Below, piece after piece: positions 25,004 to 33,252 of a stretch of DNA of 64,000 nt (within the stretch, counting starts at the first letter, position 1; each line of letters opens with the position of its first letter). Made by a program: the position numbers and the translations under genes. Under the pieces are notes generated by a model, which saw only the letters and a program-made list of their open reading frames with translations, did no database searches and had not been told where the DNA came from. Source of the DNA: Flavobacteriaceae bacterium UBA7302 (GTDB lineage Bacteria; Bacteroidota; Bacteroidia; Flavobacteriales; Flavobacteriaceae). Location: assembly GCA_002471825.1 (NCBI GenBank), contig DKQS01000006.1:186001-250000 (forward strand), written 5' to 3'.

Positions 25004-27454
25004 TTGGGCAAACACATTCTTCTATTCCTTTTTGTATTTCCAATCGCTATTTACAGTCAGGATTTCACCTATATCAAAGGATATGTAAAAGACTCCAAAA
25101 ACAAACCTATAGAAAATGTCTCTGTTAAATATGGCGACAAGGGTACTTCTTCAGCAAAGAATGGGTTTTATCAAATTCGTGTTCCTCTTGATCAAAAAAT
25201 CACTTTAGTTTTTACCCATATTGCTCATAAAACACTTACGAAAGAGTTTTTTATCCAACGCAGAACAGTGGTGCGTTACTCACCTAAAATGACCCTGAAA
25301 ACTGAAGAATTAGACGAAATTGTGATCAAAGATCAAACTGATAGCGCTACCGGGATTACTAAAATTGATGTGGGCAAAGCAAAAAACATTGTCGGACCCA
25401 ATTCTGGAATTGAAAATGTATTGATGACCTTGCCTGGCGTCAGCAATAATAATGAGCTAAGTACGCAGTACAACGTACGTGGTGGAAATTTTGACGAGAA
25501 CTTGGTCTATGTCAACGGAATTCAGGTATACCGGCCATTTTTAATTCGCTCTGGGCAGCAAGAAGGATTGAGCTTTATCAATACGAACATGGTGCAGAAC
25601 ATTAATTTTTCTGCTGGTGGATTTCAAGCAAAGTATGGAGATCGACTGTCCTCTGTATTAGATATTACCTACAGAAGACCAACCGAAGAAAGCATTGCTG
25701 TAGAAGCCAGTTTTCTCGGCGGAAGCTTTACGTATGAAAATCAATTTTTAGATAAGAAACTGAACGTTATTACCGGAGCACGCTATCGAGACAACAGCCT
25801 TTTTGTGAATCGCAAGCAGATTGAAACCAATTTCAGACCTATTTTTTCGGATATCCAGTCCTTTGTATCGTACGATTTGTCCGACAAGGTAACGCTGAAT
25901 TTTCTGGGAAATTTTTCGGTAAACAACTATAACTACCAACCACTTACTAGACGAACCAGATTCGGAACAGTTGCCGATCCATTAGAATTGGTGGTTTTTT
26001 ACCAAGGACAGGAAAAAGATAGTTACCTCACGTTATTTGGTGCTTTGTCTACCCAAATTGAAGTCAATGAGAATCTAGATATAACTGCCACAGTTTCCAG
26101 ATACAATACCCAGGAAGAAGAACATTTTGACATTGCGGCTTCCTATGCCTTAGGAGAAGTTGACACAAATGTAGGTTCTCAGAATTTTGGAGAGGTCGAA
26201 TTTGCACAAGGCATCGGCTCACAAATCAATCATGCGAGAAACGATTTGGATGCATTGATTACCAATGCAGAAGTAAGAGCAACCCTTAAGAAGGATCAGG
26301 TTCAATGGAATTTTGGAGCCAAATTTCAAAAAGAAAGTATCAAAGACCGCATTCGGGAATGGGAGGTTATCGACTCGCTTGGATTCGCTATCCGTCCTCC
26401 AGGTCACTCAATGAACAATCAGCCTTACCAACCTTTTGAAGGCGAAATTGTTCCATTTCAAAATATTAGAACCGAAAACAATGTCGAAATCAATCGATTT
26501 ACGGCCTTTACACAATACAATCAAAGGACCTTTTGGGGTAACCATGAAGTATGGTACAATCTTGGTGTTCGAGCTCATTTTTGGAATATTACTGGAAACT
26601 CAACGAGTTCAACAGGTAAGGTCATTGTAAGTCCAAGACTTCAATTTGCCATTAAACCGGATTGGGAAAAAGACATGTTATTTCGCTTGTCGGGCGGACT
26701 CTATGCGCAACCCCCCTCCTACAGAGAGCTCAGAGATTTTAATGGAAATGTAAATGTGAATGTAGATGCCCAGGAATCGATTCATATTGTTGGTGGTATG
26801 GACTACAGCTTCCAAATGTGGGATCGACCTTTTAAATTGACTTCAGAGGTGTATTATAAGGCACTTTCCAATATCAATGCTTATTCAGTAGATAATATAA
26901 GAATTCGGTATCAAGCCAATAACAATACCGAGGGTTATGCCTATGGATTGGATTTGCGTTTGAATGGGGAGTTTGTTCCTGGAAGCGAAAGCTGGGTGAG
27001 TTTGGGCTATTTGAAAACAGAAGAGAACCAAAACAATCGTGGCTATATTGCACGACCTACCGATCAACGTCTAAAATTCGCCATACTTTTTCAAGACTAT
27101 GTGCCGAATCTACCGGATTTAAAAGCTTATTTGAATTTGGTTTATAACACAGGAGTTCCAGGTGGTGCACCAGCTTATTCTGATGTGTATCAATTTCAAG
27201 ATCGATTGAGAGATTACCGTAGAGCAGATTTGGGTGTTTCTTATGTATTTGTAGATGCCAACAAACAATTCCAATCAGGGTGGCTTTCTCAATTCAAAGA
27301 ATTAACCGCAGGAATTGAACTTTTCAACATGTTTGATATTCAAAATGCCATCACAAATACTTGGGTGCGCGATGTATACTCAAAGAGGCAATATGGTATT
27401 CCTAACTTCATGACCAGCAGGGTTTTGAATTTCAAAATGAACATGCGCTTCTAA
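25004..27454 (+). CDS. TonB-dependent receptor with carboxypeptidase-like N-terminal domain
   Basis: An 816-residue outer-membrane barrel. Signal peptide (ILLFLFVFPIAIYSQ), a CarboxypepD_reg-like domain (about 20-105: IKGYVKDSKNKPIENVSV), a plug domain (LMTLPGVSNNNELSTQYNVR and the following NFDENLVYVNGIQVY), then the barrel ending in an aromatic residue (FKMNMRF). No SusD partner lies next to it, so this is a lone receptor and not a polysaccharide-utilisation locus. The substrate is unknown. The start is TTG at 25004. It probably shares a transcript with the M23 gene. Confidence 0.9.
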   Translation: MGKHILLFLFVFPIAIYSQDFTYIKGYVKDSKNKPIENVSVKYGDKGTSSAKNGFYQIRVPLDQKITLVFTHIAHKTLTKEFFIQRRTVVRYSPKMTLKTEELDEIVIKDQTDSATGITKIDVGKAKNIVGPNSGIENVLMTLPGVSNNNELSTQYNVRGGNFDENLVYVNGIQVYRPFLIRSGQQEGLSFINTNMVQNINFSAGGFQAKYGDRLSSVLDITYRRPTEESIAVEASFLGGSFTYENQFLDKKLNVITGARYRDNSLFVNRKQIETNFRPIFSDIQSFVSYDLSDKVTLNFLGNFSVNNYNYQPLTRRTRFGTVADPLELVVFYQGQEKDSYLTLFGALSTQIEVNENLDITATVSRYNTQEEEHFDIAASYALGEVDTNVGSQNFGEVEFAQGIGSQINHARNDLDALITNAEVRATLKKDQVQWNFGAKFQKESIKDRIREWEVIDSLGFAIRPPGHSMNNQPYQPFEGEIVPFQNIRTENNVEINRFTAFTQYNQRTFWGNHEVWYNLGVRAHFWNITGNSTSSTGKVIVSPRLQFAIKPDWEKDMLFRLSGGLYAQPPSYRELRDFNGNVNVNVDAQESIHIVGGMDYSFQMWDRPFKLTSEVYYKALSNINAYSVDNIRIRYQANNNTEGYAYGLDLRLNGEFVPGSESWVSLGYLKTEENQNNRGYIARPTDQRLKFAILFQDYVPNLPDLKAYLNLVYNTGVPGGAPAYSDVYQFQDRLRDYRRADLGVSYVFVDANKQFQSGWLSQFKELTAGIELFNMFDIQNAITNTWVRDVYSKRQYGIPNFMTSRVLNFKMNMRF

Positions 27455-27455
27455 C

Positions 27456-27486
27456 AAAAAAGGGAACATCAATTTTGATATTCCCT
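27456..27486 (-). terminator. Rho-independent terminator after bcp
   Basis: Inverted repeat GGGAA-c-ATCA / TGAT-a-TTCCC (27462-27485). On the minus strand it is followed by a run of six T, so it mainly serves bcp; on the plus strand it also closes the receptor gene. Confidence 0.65.
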
Positions 27487-27510
27487 TCGAATTCTATTTT
27501 ACAAAGCTGA

Positions 27511-27963
27511 CTAGTTTAAGATCTGAGCGGCATGTGCTTTGGTTTTAACTTTGGCAATCACTTCTTCAATCACTCCATTTTCGCCGATGATAAAAGTAGT
27601 TCTGTGGATTCCATCGTATTCTTTGCCCATAAATTTCTTAGGTCCCCATACACCAAATGCGTTGATGACTACTTTGTCCTCATCCGCTAATAAAGGAAAT
27701 GGTAACTCATATTTATTTTTAAAATTCTGCTGGCGTTTTGCTGAGTCAGCACTTACCCCTAACACATCATAACCTTTGGCTAAAAATGTTTGGTAATTGT
27801 CCCTAAGGTCACAAGCTTCTGCTGTGCAGCCTGGTGTGCTTGCCTTGGGATAGAAAAATAAAACCAATTTTTTACCTAAATAATCCTGCAAACGAATGGT
27901 ATTTCCATGTTGATCTTTTGCTTCGAAGTTTGGAGCCTGATCTCCCTTTTTTAATGATGTCAT
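27511..27963 (-). CDS. bcp: Thioredoxin-dependent thiol peroxidase (peroxiredoxin Bcp)
   Basis: A 150-residue peroxiredoxin of the BCP/PrxQ class that reduces hydrogen peroxide and organic peroxides. The peroxidatic cysteine and the PrxQ-type resolving cysteine five residues later lie in PKASTPGCTAEACDLRD; the N-terminal GDQAPNFEAKDQHGN is typical. Minus-strand TATTTTTG at 27995-28002 is a likely -7 box. It is divergent from nth. Confidence 0.95.
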   Translation of the reverse strand: MTSLKKGDQAPNFEAKDQHGNTIRLQDYLGKKLVLFFYPKASTPGCTAEACDLRDNYQTFLAKGYDVLGVSADSAKRQQNFKNKYELPFPLLADEDKVVINAFGVWGPKKFMGKEYDGIHRTTFIIGENGVIEEVIAKVKTKAHAAQILN

Positions 27964-28049
27964 TTTTGTTTATTTAGAGTTTAGTAGTGTTAAACAAAAA
28001 TACGACTATTCAGAAAAGTATTCATTATTTTTGATACGAAATTCAAGCC

Positions 28050-28709
28050 ATGACCAAACAACAGAAAGTACAGTTTGTTATAGACAAACTCCAAGAATTA
28101 TATCCTGAAATCCCAGTCCCTTTAGATCATAAAGATCCGTATACCCTATTGGTCGCTGTTCTCTTATCGGCACAATGCACGGATGTCCGAGTGAACCAGA
28201 TTACGCCCATTCTTTTTGCCAAAGCCGACAATCCGTTTGATATGGTAAAGATGACCGTTGAAGAAATTAAAGAAATTATAAGGCCTTGTGGACTTTCCCC
28301 AATGAAAAGTAAGGGAATTTACGGTTTGTCTAAAATTATTATCGAAGAACATAATGGCGAAGTACCTCAAAGTTTTGAAGCCCTGGAAAAACTACCTGCT
28401 GTTGGTCATAAAACGGCAAGTGTGGTAATGAGTCAGGCTTTTGGAGTTCCAGCATTTCCGGTTGACACCCATATTCATCGATTGATGTATCGATGGAACT
28501 TATCCAATGGCAAAAGCGTAGCCCAAACAGAAAAAGATGCCAAACGCCTATTTCCGAGAGAATTATGGAACGATTTGCATTTACAAATCATATGGTATGG
28601 TAGAGAGTATTCCCCTGCAAGAGGTTGGGATTTAGAAAAAGATATCATTACACAAACCGTAGGAAGAAAATCGGTAATTAATAAATATTACCGTAAAATA
28701 AAGTCCTAA
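28050..28709 (+). CDS. nth: Endonuclease III-family DNA glycosylase lacking the Fe-S cysteines
   Basis: A base-excision repair glycosylase/AP lyase for oxidised pyrimidines. The helix-hairpin-helix and catalytic lysine are in LPAVGHKTASVV, and the catalytic aspartate in FPVDTHIHRLMYR. The length of 219 residues is normal. The C-terminus, where E. coli Nth has four cysteines for a 4Fe-4S cluster, reads REYSPARGWDLEKDII with no cysteine. A -7 box TATTTTTG lies at 28026-28033. Confidence 0.9.
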   Translation: MTKQQKVQFVIDKLQELYPEIPVPLDHKDPYTLLVAVLLSAQCTDVRVNQITPILFAKADNPFDMVKMTVEEIKEIIRPCGLSPMKSKGIYGLSKIIIEEHNGEVPQSFEALEKLPAVGHKTASVVMSQAFGVPAFPVDTHIHRLMYRWNLSNGKSVAQTEKDAKRLFPRELWNDLHLQIIWYGREYSPARGWDLEKDIITQTVGRKSVINKYYRKIKS

Positions 28710-28710
28710 A

Positions 28711-28742
28711 AAAAAAAGCCTCAACCCTGTTGAGACTTTTTC
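28711..28742. terminator. Bidirectional terminator between nth and a small minus-strand gene
   Basis: CTCAAC-CCT-GTTGAG hairpin (28720-28734) with a run of A before it and T after it, so U-runs follow in both directions. It ends nth on the plus strand and the 47-residue gene on the minus strand. Confidence 0.75.
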
Positions 28743-28747
28743 CACTC

Positions 28748-28891
28748 TTAATTCAAATTCAATTCAATGAAACTTTTTGACTTGGTTTTTACAATGGTTA
28801 GCGACTTGGAAAAATTGATCAAAAATTGAACTGTTTCTTTTTTAGGTTGCATCCTTAAATCGGATGACTTTTTTGAGTAAAGTTGCATCAT
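28748..28891 (-). CDS. Small basic protein (47 residues) downstream of the sigma factor
   Basis: An intact 47-codon reading frame with ATG at 28891 (or 28888), ending at a TAA just before a terminator. The product starts MMQLYSKKSS and ends in SFIELNLN; the stretch KKETVQFLINFSKSL resembles, from memory, short conserved hypothetical proteins of flavobacteria. It is lysine-rich with no cysteine or membrane segment. It is 58 bases downstream of the sigma-factor gene on the same strand, so co-transcription is likely. Function unknown. Confidence 0.6.
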   Translation of the reverse strand: MMQLYSKKSSDLRMQPKKETVQFLINFSKSLTIVKTKSKSFIELNLN

Positions 28892-28949
28892 ATAGAACTA
28901 TTTAAATCGTTGTATTTAAACTAGTAACGATGAAACTTTTCTTTTATTG

Positions 28950-29534
28950 TTAATTCACTAATACAATATTGTGTTTTTCTATTAATTTTCTCAAATTGAT
29001 CAATGCGTAACGCATACGACCTAAAGCTGTATTGATGCTCACACCCGTATTTTCACTAATCTCTTTAAAACTCATATTTTTATAAATCCGCATTACGAGA
29101 ACTTCTTTTTGTTCTTCTGGTAATTCTTTCACCAATTCCTTCACGTCATTCAGAATTTGATCTTTAATCAATTGATTTTCAGCATTTAGACTATCATCTC
29201 CTAGCACGGAGAAAATATCAAAGTCACCTGTATTGTTAAAGGTGGGCATTCGATTTGACTTTCTAAAATGATCAATAATTAAGTTGTGTGTAATACGCAT
29301 TACCCACGGTAGGAACTTACCTTCTTCATTATAACTACCTCTTTTGAGCGTGCGAATTACTTTTATGAAAGTATCTTGAAAAATATCTTCAGTAATGTCT
29401 CTGTTTTGGACTTTACTAAAAATAAAACTGTACAATTTATGTTGGTGTCTTTTAATAAGAATTTCTAGACAAGCTTCATCACCATTGATGTAACTTTTGA
29501 CTAGGGAACCGTCTGAAATTTTCTTGCTCTGCAT
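28950..29534 (-). CDS. ECF-type RNA polymerase sigma factor
   Basis: A 194-residue sigma-70 family protein with only regions 2 and 4. Region 2 contains DITEDIFQDTFIKVIRTL and a -10-binding stretch ending RITHNLIIDHFRKSNR. Region 4 has VLVMRIYKNMSFKEISENTG followed by a helix-turn-helix (VSINTALGRMRYALINLRK). No anti-sigma gene is adjacent, unlike many ECF pairs; the small basic protein downstream is the only companion. Target genes are unknown. Confidence 0.9.
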   Translation of the reverse strand: MQSKKISDGSLVKSYINGDEACLEILIKRHQHKLYSFIFSKVQNRDITEDIFQDTFIKVIRTLKRGSYNEEGKFLPWVMRITHNLIIDHFRKSNRMPTFNNTGDFDIFSVLGDDSLNAENQLIKDQILNDVKELVKELPEEQKEVLVMRIYKNMSFKEISENTGVSINTALGRMRYALINLRKLIEKHNIVLVN

Positions 29535-29744
29535 ATTAAAATTACTTTAAGAGAGATTAGCATCTCCCGTTTTTTCTAACTATTTGTTATTAAAGTAATT
29601 TTTTAAATACGCTCTAATTGTGTGGTTATCAGTTACAAATATGAAAGATTTTTTCTTAGAAAGCAAATCTTTTTCTGTAGAATGATGAATTAACCTTTAC
29701 TGTCGTTGAAAATAGTCGTATTTTTAAAGCTTAATTTTTTGAGG

Positions 29745-32534
29745 ATGATTGTAGAGGATATTTCGACTTTAGACCCAAAGGAATATATTATCATAAAAGG
29801 CGCTAAACTGCATAATTTAAAGGATGTTAGTGTTGCCTTTCCAAGGAATAAGTTCATAGTAATTACGGGACTTTCGGGATCTGGTAAGTCCTCTTTAGCC
29901 TTTGATACTTTATACGCCGAAGGACAAAGACGGTACGTTGAAAGCTTGTCCTCCTACGCCCGTCAATTTTTGGGAAAGTTGAATAAACCCAAGGTTGATT
30001 ATATCAAAGGCATCGCTCCTGCTATCGCCATTGAACAAAAAGTAAATTCTACAAATCCTAGATCTACTGTTGGTACCTCTACCGAGATTTACGATTACTT
30101 AAAATTATTGTTTGCCAGAATTGGAAAGACCTACTCTCCTATTTCTGGAAACCTTGTTAAGAAAGATCGAGTTAGTGACGTCATTAATTTCATCAATACC
30201 ATAGAGGAAGAAACCAAACTATTGCTGCTAGCTCCTATTTCCTTTTCAGCCGACAAATCAATTGAAACACGAATCAAGGTTTTACAACAACAAGGTTATG
30301 CTCGTTTGAAATGGAATGATAAAGTGTATCGTCTTGAAGCCTTTCCTATTGACGATTATGACGGCAAACCTGTATTTCTTGTAGTCGACAGAATTGTCAA
30401 TCGGTGGGATGAAGATTCTTTAAATCGATTGGCTGATGCCGTACAAACTGCTTTTTTTGAAGGAAAAGGTGTTTGTTTCATAGAAAACTTAGCCTCAAAA
30501 GATGTAAAAGAGTTCAATAACAAATTTGAATTGGACGGAATGACCTTTCTTGAACCCAATACGCATTTGTTTAGCTTTAATAATCCTTATGGGGCTTGTC
30601 CAAAATGCGAAGGTTATGGTAATGTGATCGGAATCGATGAAGATTTGGTCATTCCAAATACTGGCCTCTCTATTTATGACGATGCTATTTTCCCATACCG
30701 AACAGCATCCTATAAGCACTATCGAGATGATTTGATCAATAAAGCCTATGAATACGACATCCCGATTCACAAACCTTGGTTTGAATTAACGGCCGAGCAA
30801 AAGGAATTGGTTTGGAATGGCACCAAAGGTTTTAAAGGAATCAATCATTTCTTCAAGGCTTTGGAAGAAAAAAGCTATAAGATTCAGAATAGGGTCATGT
30901 TATCGCGATACCGCGGAAAAACCAAATGTGATCTTTGTAACGGAAAGCGACTGCGAAAAGAAGCTGATTATGTCAAAATTGCTGGTAAGTCCATTTCAGA
31001 TTTGATTACCCTTCCTTTGGACGAATTGCAAGATTTTTTTAAGAATTTGCAACTCGATTCTTTTGACACGACAATCGCTGAGCGTCTATTAAAAGAGATT
31101 TCAAGCAGGTTGCAGTTTCTAATTGATGTAGGATTGAGTTATTTAACTCTTAATAGAACTTCAAATACCTTATCAGGAGGAGAAAGCCAGCGAATCAATT
31201 TAGCAACCTCTTTGGGAAGCTCTCTTGTAGGATCTATGTACATTTTGGATGAGCCGAGTATCGGCCTCCATCCAAAGGACACAGAACGACTGATAAAAGT
31301 ACTCGAAAGGTTACGCGATTTAGGAAATACCGTAATTGTGGTAGAACATGACGAGGAAATAATGAAAGCGGCAGACTACGTAGTAGATATTGGGCCCGAA
31401 GCAGGATCTTTAGGAGGAGAAATCGTAGCTAAGGGAACCTTCCAGGACATGCTCAATAGTAGTTCTCTTACTGCAAAGTACCTAAATGAAGAACTACAGA
31501 TTGAAGTCCCCAAGCAAAGAAGGGATAAGAAAAATAAAATCGAAATTCTTGGAGCAAGGGAACACAACCTTAAAAATATAGATGTCTCCTTCCCTCTTGA
31601 ATCCTTAACTGTGGTAACAGGAGTTTCTGGTTCAGGGAAAAGTACCCTGGTTAAAAAGATATTATACCCTGCTCTTCAAAAGGAATTAAATGGATATGGA
31701 GAAAAGATTGGACAACATACCAAAGTAACTGGAGCAATCAACAACATAGGTACAGTAGAATTTGTAGATCAAAATCCTATTGGAAGATCTTCACGCTCCA
31801 ATCCAGTGACCTATATTAAGGCTTACGATGAGATTAGAGCCTTATTTGCCGGACAAAAGCTTGCGAAAGTAAGAAACTACAAGCCAAAGCATTTTTCCTT
31901 TAATGTAGACGGCGGTAGATGCGAAGTATGTAAAGGTGAAGGTGAAGTCACCATTGAAATGCAATTCATGGCCGATGTGCACTTAGAGTGTGAAACATGC
32001 AAAGGAAAACGGTTCAAGAAAGAAGTGCTTGAAGTAACCTTTGCAGGAAAAACCATTGATGACATATTGAATCTAACAGTTGATGAGGCCATTATCTTCT
32101 TCCAGGAAAACCTAGAACATAAAATTGTACAGAAACTCCAACCTTTATTTGATGTTGGTTTGGGATATGTACAATTGGGGCAATCCTCCTCTACTTTATC
32201 AGGTGGTGAAGCCCAAAGAATTAAATTAGCTTCCTTTCTAGTAAAAGGTAATACGAAAGAAAAAGGGATGTTCATTTTTGACGAGCCAACAACCGGACTT
32301 CATTTTCATGATATCAAAAAACTGGTAAAAAGTTTTAACGCATTAATTGAAAAAGGGCATTCCATTATAGTAATCGAACATAACTTGGATCTAATTAAGT
32401 GTGCAGATTATTTAATTGACTTAGGACTTACTGGCGGTAAACATGGTGGACAACTTCTATTTCAGGGCAAACCCGAGGACATTCGCAATCATAAAGAATC
32501 TTATACGGCACAATACTTAGCTGAAAAACTATAG
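29745..32534 (+). CDS. uvrA: Excinuclease ABC subunit A
   Basis: The damage-recognition ATPase of nucleotide excision repair, about 929 residues. Both ABC modules are present: Walker A GLSGSGKSSLAFDTLYAEG and GVSGSGKSTLVKKIL, signatures LSGGESQRINLA and LSGGEAQRIKLA. Zinc-binding CxxC pairs occur in CPKCEGYGN and CDLCNGKR (first module) and CEVCKGEGE and CETCKGKR (second). The frame is open from TTG 29706, but ATG at 29745 (MIVEDIS) gives the normal N-terminus. No clear terminator follows, only a weak AT-rich inverted repeat at 32644-32668. Confidence 0.97.
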   Translation: MIVEDISTLDPKEYIIIKGAKLHNLKDVSVAFPRNKFIVITGLSGSGKSSLAFDTLYAEGQRRYVESLSSYARQFLGKLNKPKVDYIKGIAPAIAIEQKVNSTNPRSTVGTSTEIYDYLKLLFARIGKTYSPISGNLVKKDRVSDVINFINTIEEETKLLLLAPISFSADKSIETRIKVLQQQGYARLKWNDKVYRLEAFPIDDYDGKPVFLVVDRIVNRWDEDSLNRLADAVQTAFFEGKGVCFIENLASKDVKEFNNKFELDGMTFLEPNTHLFSFNNPYGACPKCEGYGNVIGIDEDLVIPNTGLSIYDDAIFPYRTASYKHYRDDLINKAYEYDIPIHKPWFELTAEQKELVWNGTKGFKGINHFFKALEEKSYKIQNRVMLSRYRGKTKCDLCNGKRLRKEADYVKIAGKSISDLITLPLDELQDFFKNLQLDSFDTTIAERLLKEISSRLQFLIDVGLSYLTLNRTSNTLSGGESQRINLATSLGSSLVGSMYILDEPSIGLHPKDTERLIKVLERLRDLGNTVIVVEHDEEIMKAADYVVDIGPEAGSLGGEIVAKGTFQDMLNSSSLTAKYLNEELQIEVPKQRRDKKNKIEILGAREHNLKNIDVSFPLESLTVVTGVSGSGKSTLVKKILYPALQKELNGYGEKIGQHTKVTGAINNIGTVEFVDQNPIGRSSRSNPVTYIKAYDEIRALFAGQKLAKVRNYKPKHFSFNVDGGRCEVCKGEGEVTIEMQFMADVHLECETCKGKRFKKEVLEVTFAGKTIDDILNLTVDEAIIFFQENLEHKIVQKLQPLFDVGLGYVQLGQSSSTLSGGEAQRIKLASFLVKGNTKEKGMFIFDEPTTGLHFHDIKKLVKSFNALIEKGHSIIVIEHNLDLIKCADYLIDLGLTGGKHGGQLLFQGKPEDIRNHKESYTAQYLAEKL

Positions 32535-32625
32535 TTGCATCCTTTATTCATTAGGACGAAATTCTCTAGGAAAACAATCAATTTATTCTTTTTAATCAAT
32601 GTGGTGAGATGCCTTAATTTAGGTT

Positions 32626-32682
32626 TACCACAAATAATAATCGTCTTATGTGGTATTTATACATAAGATTTTAACCACAAAT
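32626..32682. repeat. Cluster of inverted and direct repeats after uvrA
   Basis: Within 57 bases: TACCACA (32626-32632) and its complement TGTGGTA (32649-32655); an 8-bp inverted repeat TCTTATGT/ACATAAGA (32644-32651 and 32661-32668); and a direct repeat ACCACAAAT (32627-32635 and 32674-32682). The decamer TGTGGTATTT at 32649 recurs exactly inside the operator of the HTH gene (33211). These may be extra binding sites for that regulator, or part of uvrA termination. The rest of 32535-32804 shows no gene. Confidence 0.45.
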
Positions 32683-32804
32683 TATAATTTCTTAAATCAA
32701 CTATTATATCGCTGTATTTCAGTATTTTAAATAAAATTAGTTGCTCTTAAACTCATCCAAAACAGTATAATCTGAACAATAAAAATGTATTTTTTTTGGA
32801 ATAA

Positions 32805-32841
32805 TTCTTGTTTTGTAGTAAATAAATACTACATTTGTGTA
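32805..32841 (+). promoter_or_regulatory. Promoter P1 with inverted-repeat operator
   Basis: The -33 TTG (32808-32810), 19 bases, and -7 TACATTTG (32830-32837) match the Bacteroidota consensus fully. Between and overlapping them lies a perfect inverted repeat GTAGTA-AATAAA-TACTAC (32815-32832). The whole block is nearly identical to P2 at 33201-33237. No protein gene follows for 410 bases, so P1 most likely starts the structured RNA described next. Confidence 0.7.
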
Positions 32842-32842
32842 T

Positions 32843-33193
32843 CCTTTTGAAAGAAAGGTAGACGATAAAGCCCCTGCTTTATGACATAATTGGATAATTT
32901 CATATGTACCCCTAACATATTTAGTTATAAATAAAAGGAATCCCCTAACCAATCAATGCTCACCCCCTAATTCAATTTGTGAGCCCTAACTTATAAGTTG
33001 AAGAGTATTGATAAAAGCGTGAATGCAGCTCCCCTAAAGCTGCTTGAATATTGAAGATTTGGAGAAGGAGTTAATTTAAAAAACCCCTAATAGTAAGCTA
33101 AAACTTAATTCTCTAAAATCCCCCTAAACTCTTTCGTAATCTAGTATTAACCTAAGTCTTCAATATTCAATTCACGCTTTTTTTTATTTTTTT
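32843..33193 (+). ncRNA. Candidate structured RNA with repeated CCCCUAA hairpin loops
   Basis: The stretch after P1 has no convincing reading frame but many hairpins. ATAAAGC-CCCT-GCTTTAT (32865-32882), ATATGT-ACCCCTA-ACATAT (32902-32920), GCTCAC-15 nt starting CCCCTAA-GTGAGC (32958-32984) and GCAGCT-CCCCTAA-AGCTGC (33025-33043) each hold the C-rich motif in the loop. Further CCCCTAA or CCCTAAC copies lie at 32942, 32984, 33084 and 33121. The 3' end is a long terminator (separate entry). I know of no described family that matches; the transcript and its function are inferred from promoter, structure and terminator. Confidence 0.6.
33014..33193 (+). terminator. Long bipartite terminator stem of the candidate RNA
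   Basis: AAAGCGTGAA (33014-33023) pairs with TTCACGCTTT (33171-33180). Directly inside it, TTGAATATTGAAGA (33044-33057) pairs perfectly with TCTTCAATATTCAA (33157-33170). The GCAGCT hairpin with a CCCCTAA loop sits at the junction on the 5' side. A T-rich tract follows to 33193. The stem encloses about 100 bases with two more CCCCTAA copies. Confidence 0.65.
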
Positions 33194-33204
33194 AATTTAA
33201 ATTC

Positions 33205-33234
33205 TTGTTTTGTGGTATTTTTTTACTACGTTTG
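33205..33234 (+). promoter_or_regulatory. Promoter P2 with inverted-repeat operator for the HTH gene
   Basis: TTG (33205-33207), 19 bases, TACGTTTG (33227-33234). An inverted repeat GTGGTA-N6-TACTAC (33212-33229), with one mismatch, covers the spacer and the -7 box. A repressor bound there would block transcription. It lies 18 bases before the ATG of the HTH gene, which suggests autoregulation. Confidence 0.7.
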
Positions 33235-33252
33235 TGTACTCATAATTAAGTA

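Noticed and set aside
25004..27454. Polysaccharide-utilisation locus around the TonB-dependent receptor
   Set aside because: No SusD-like gene, glycoside hydrolase or sulfatase is adjacent.
31877..32275. A 132-codon minus-strand frame opposite uvrA
   Set aside because: Antisense to the second zinc and ABC module of uvrA; no independent support.
32737..32952. A 71-codon minus-strand frame in the uvrA-HTH gap
   Set aside because: It runs through P1 and the first hairpins, has no promoter or recognisable domain, and conflicts with the plus-strand signals.
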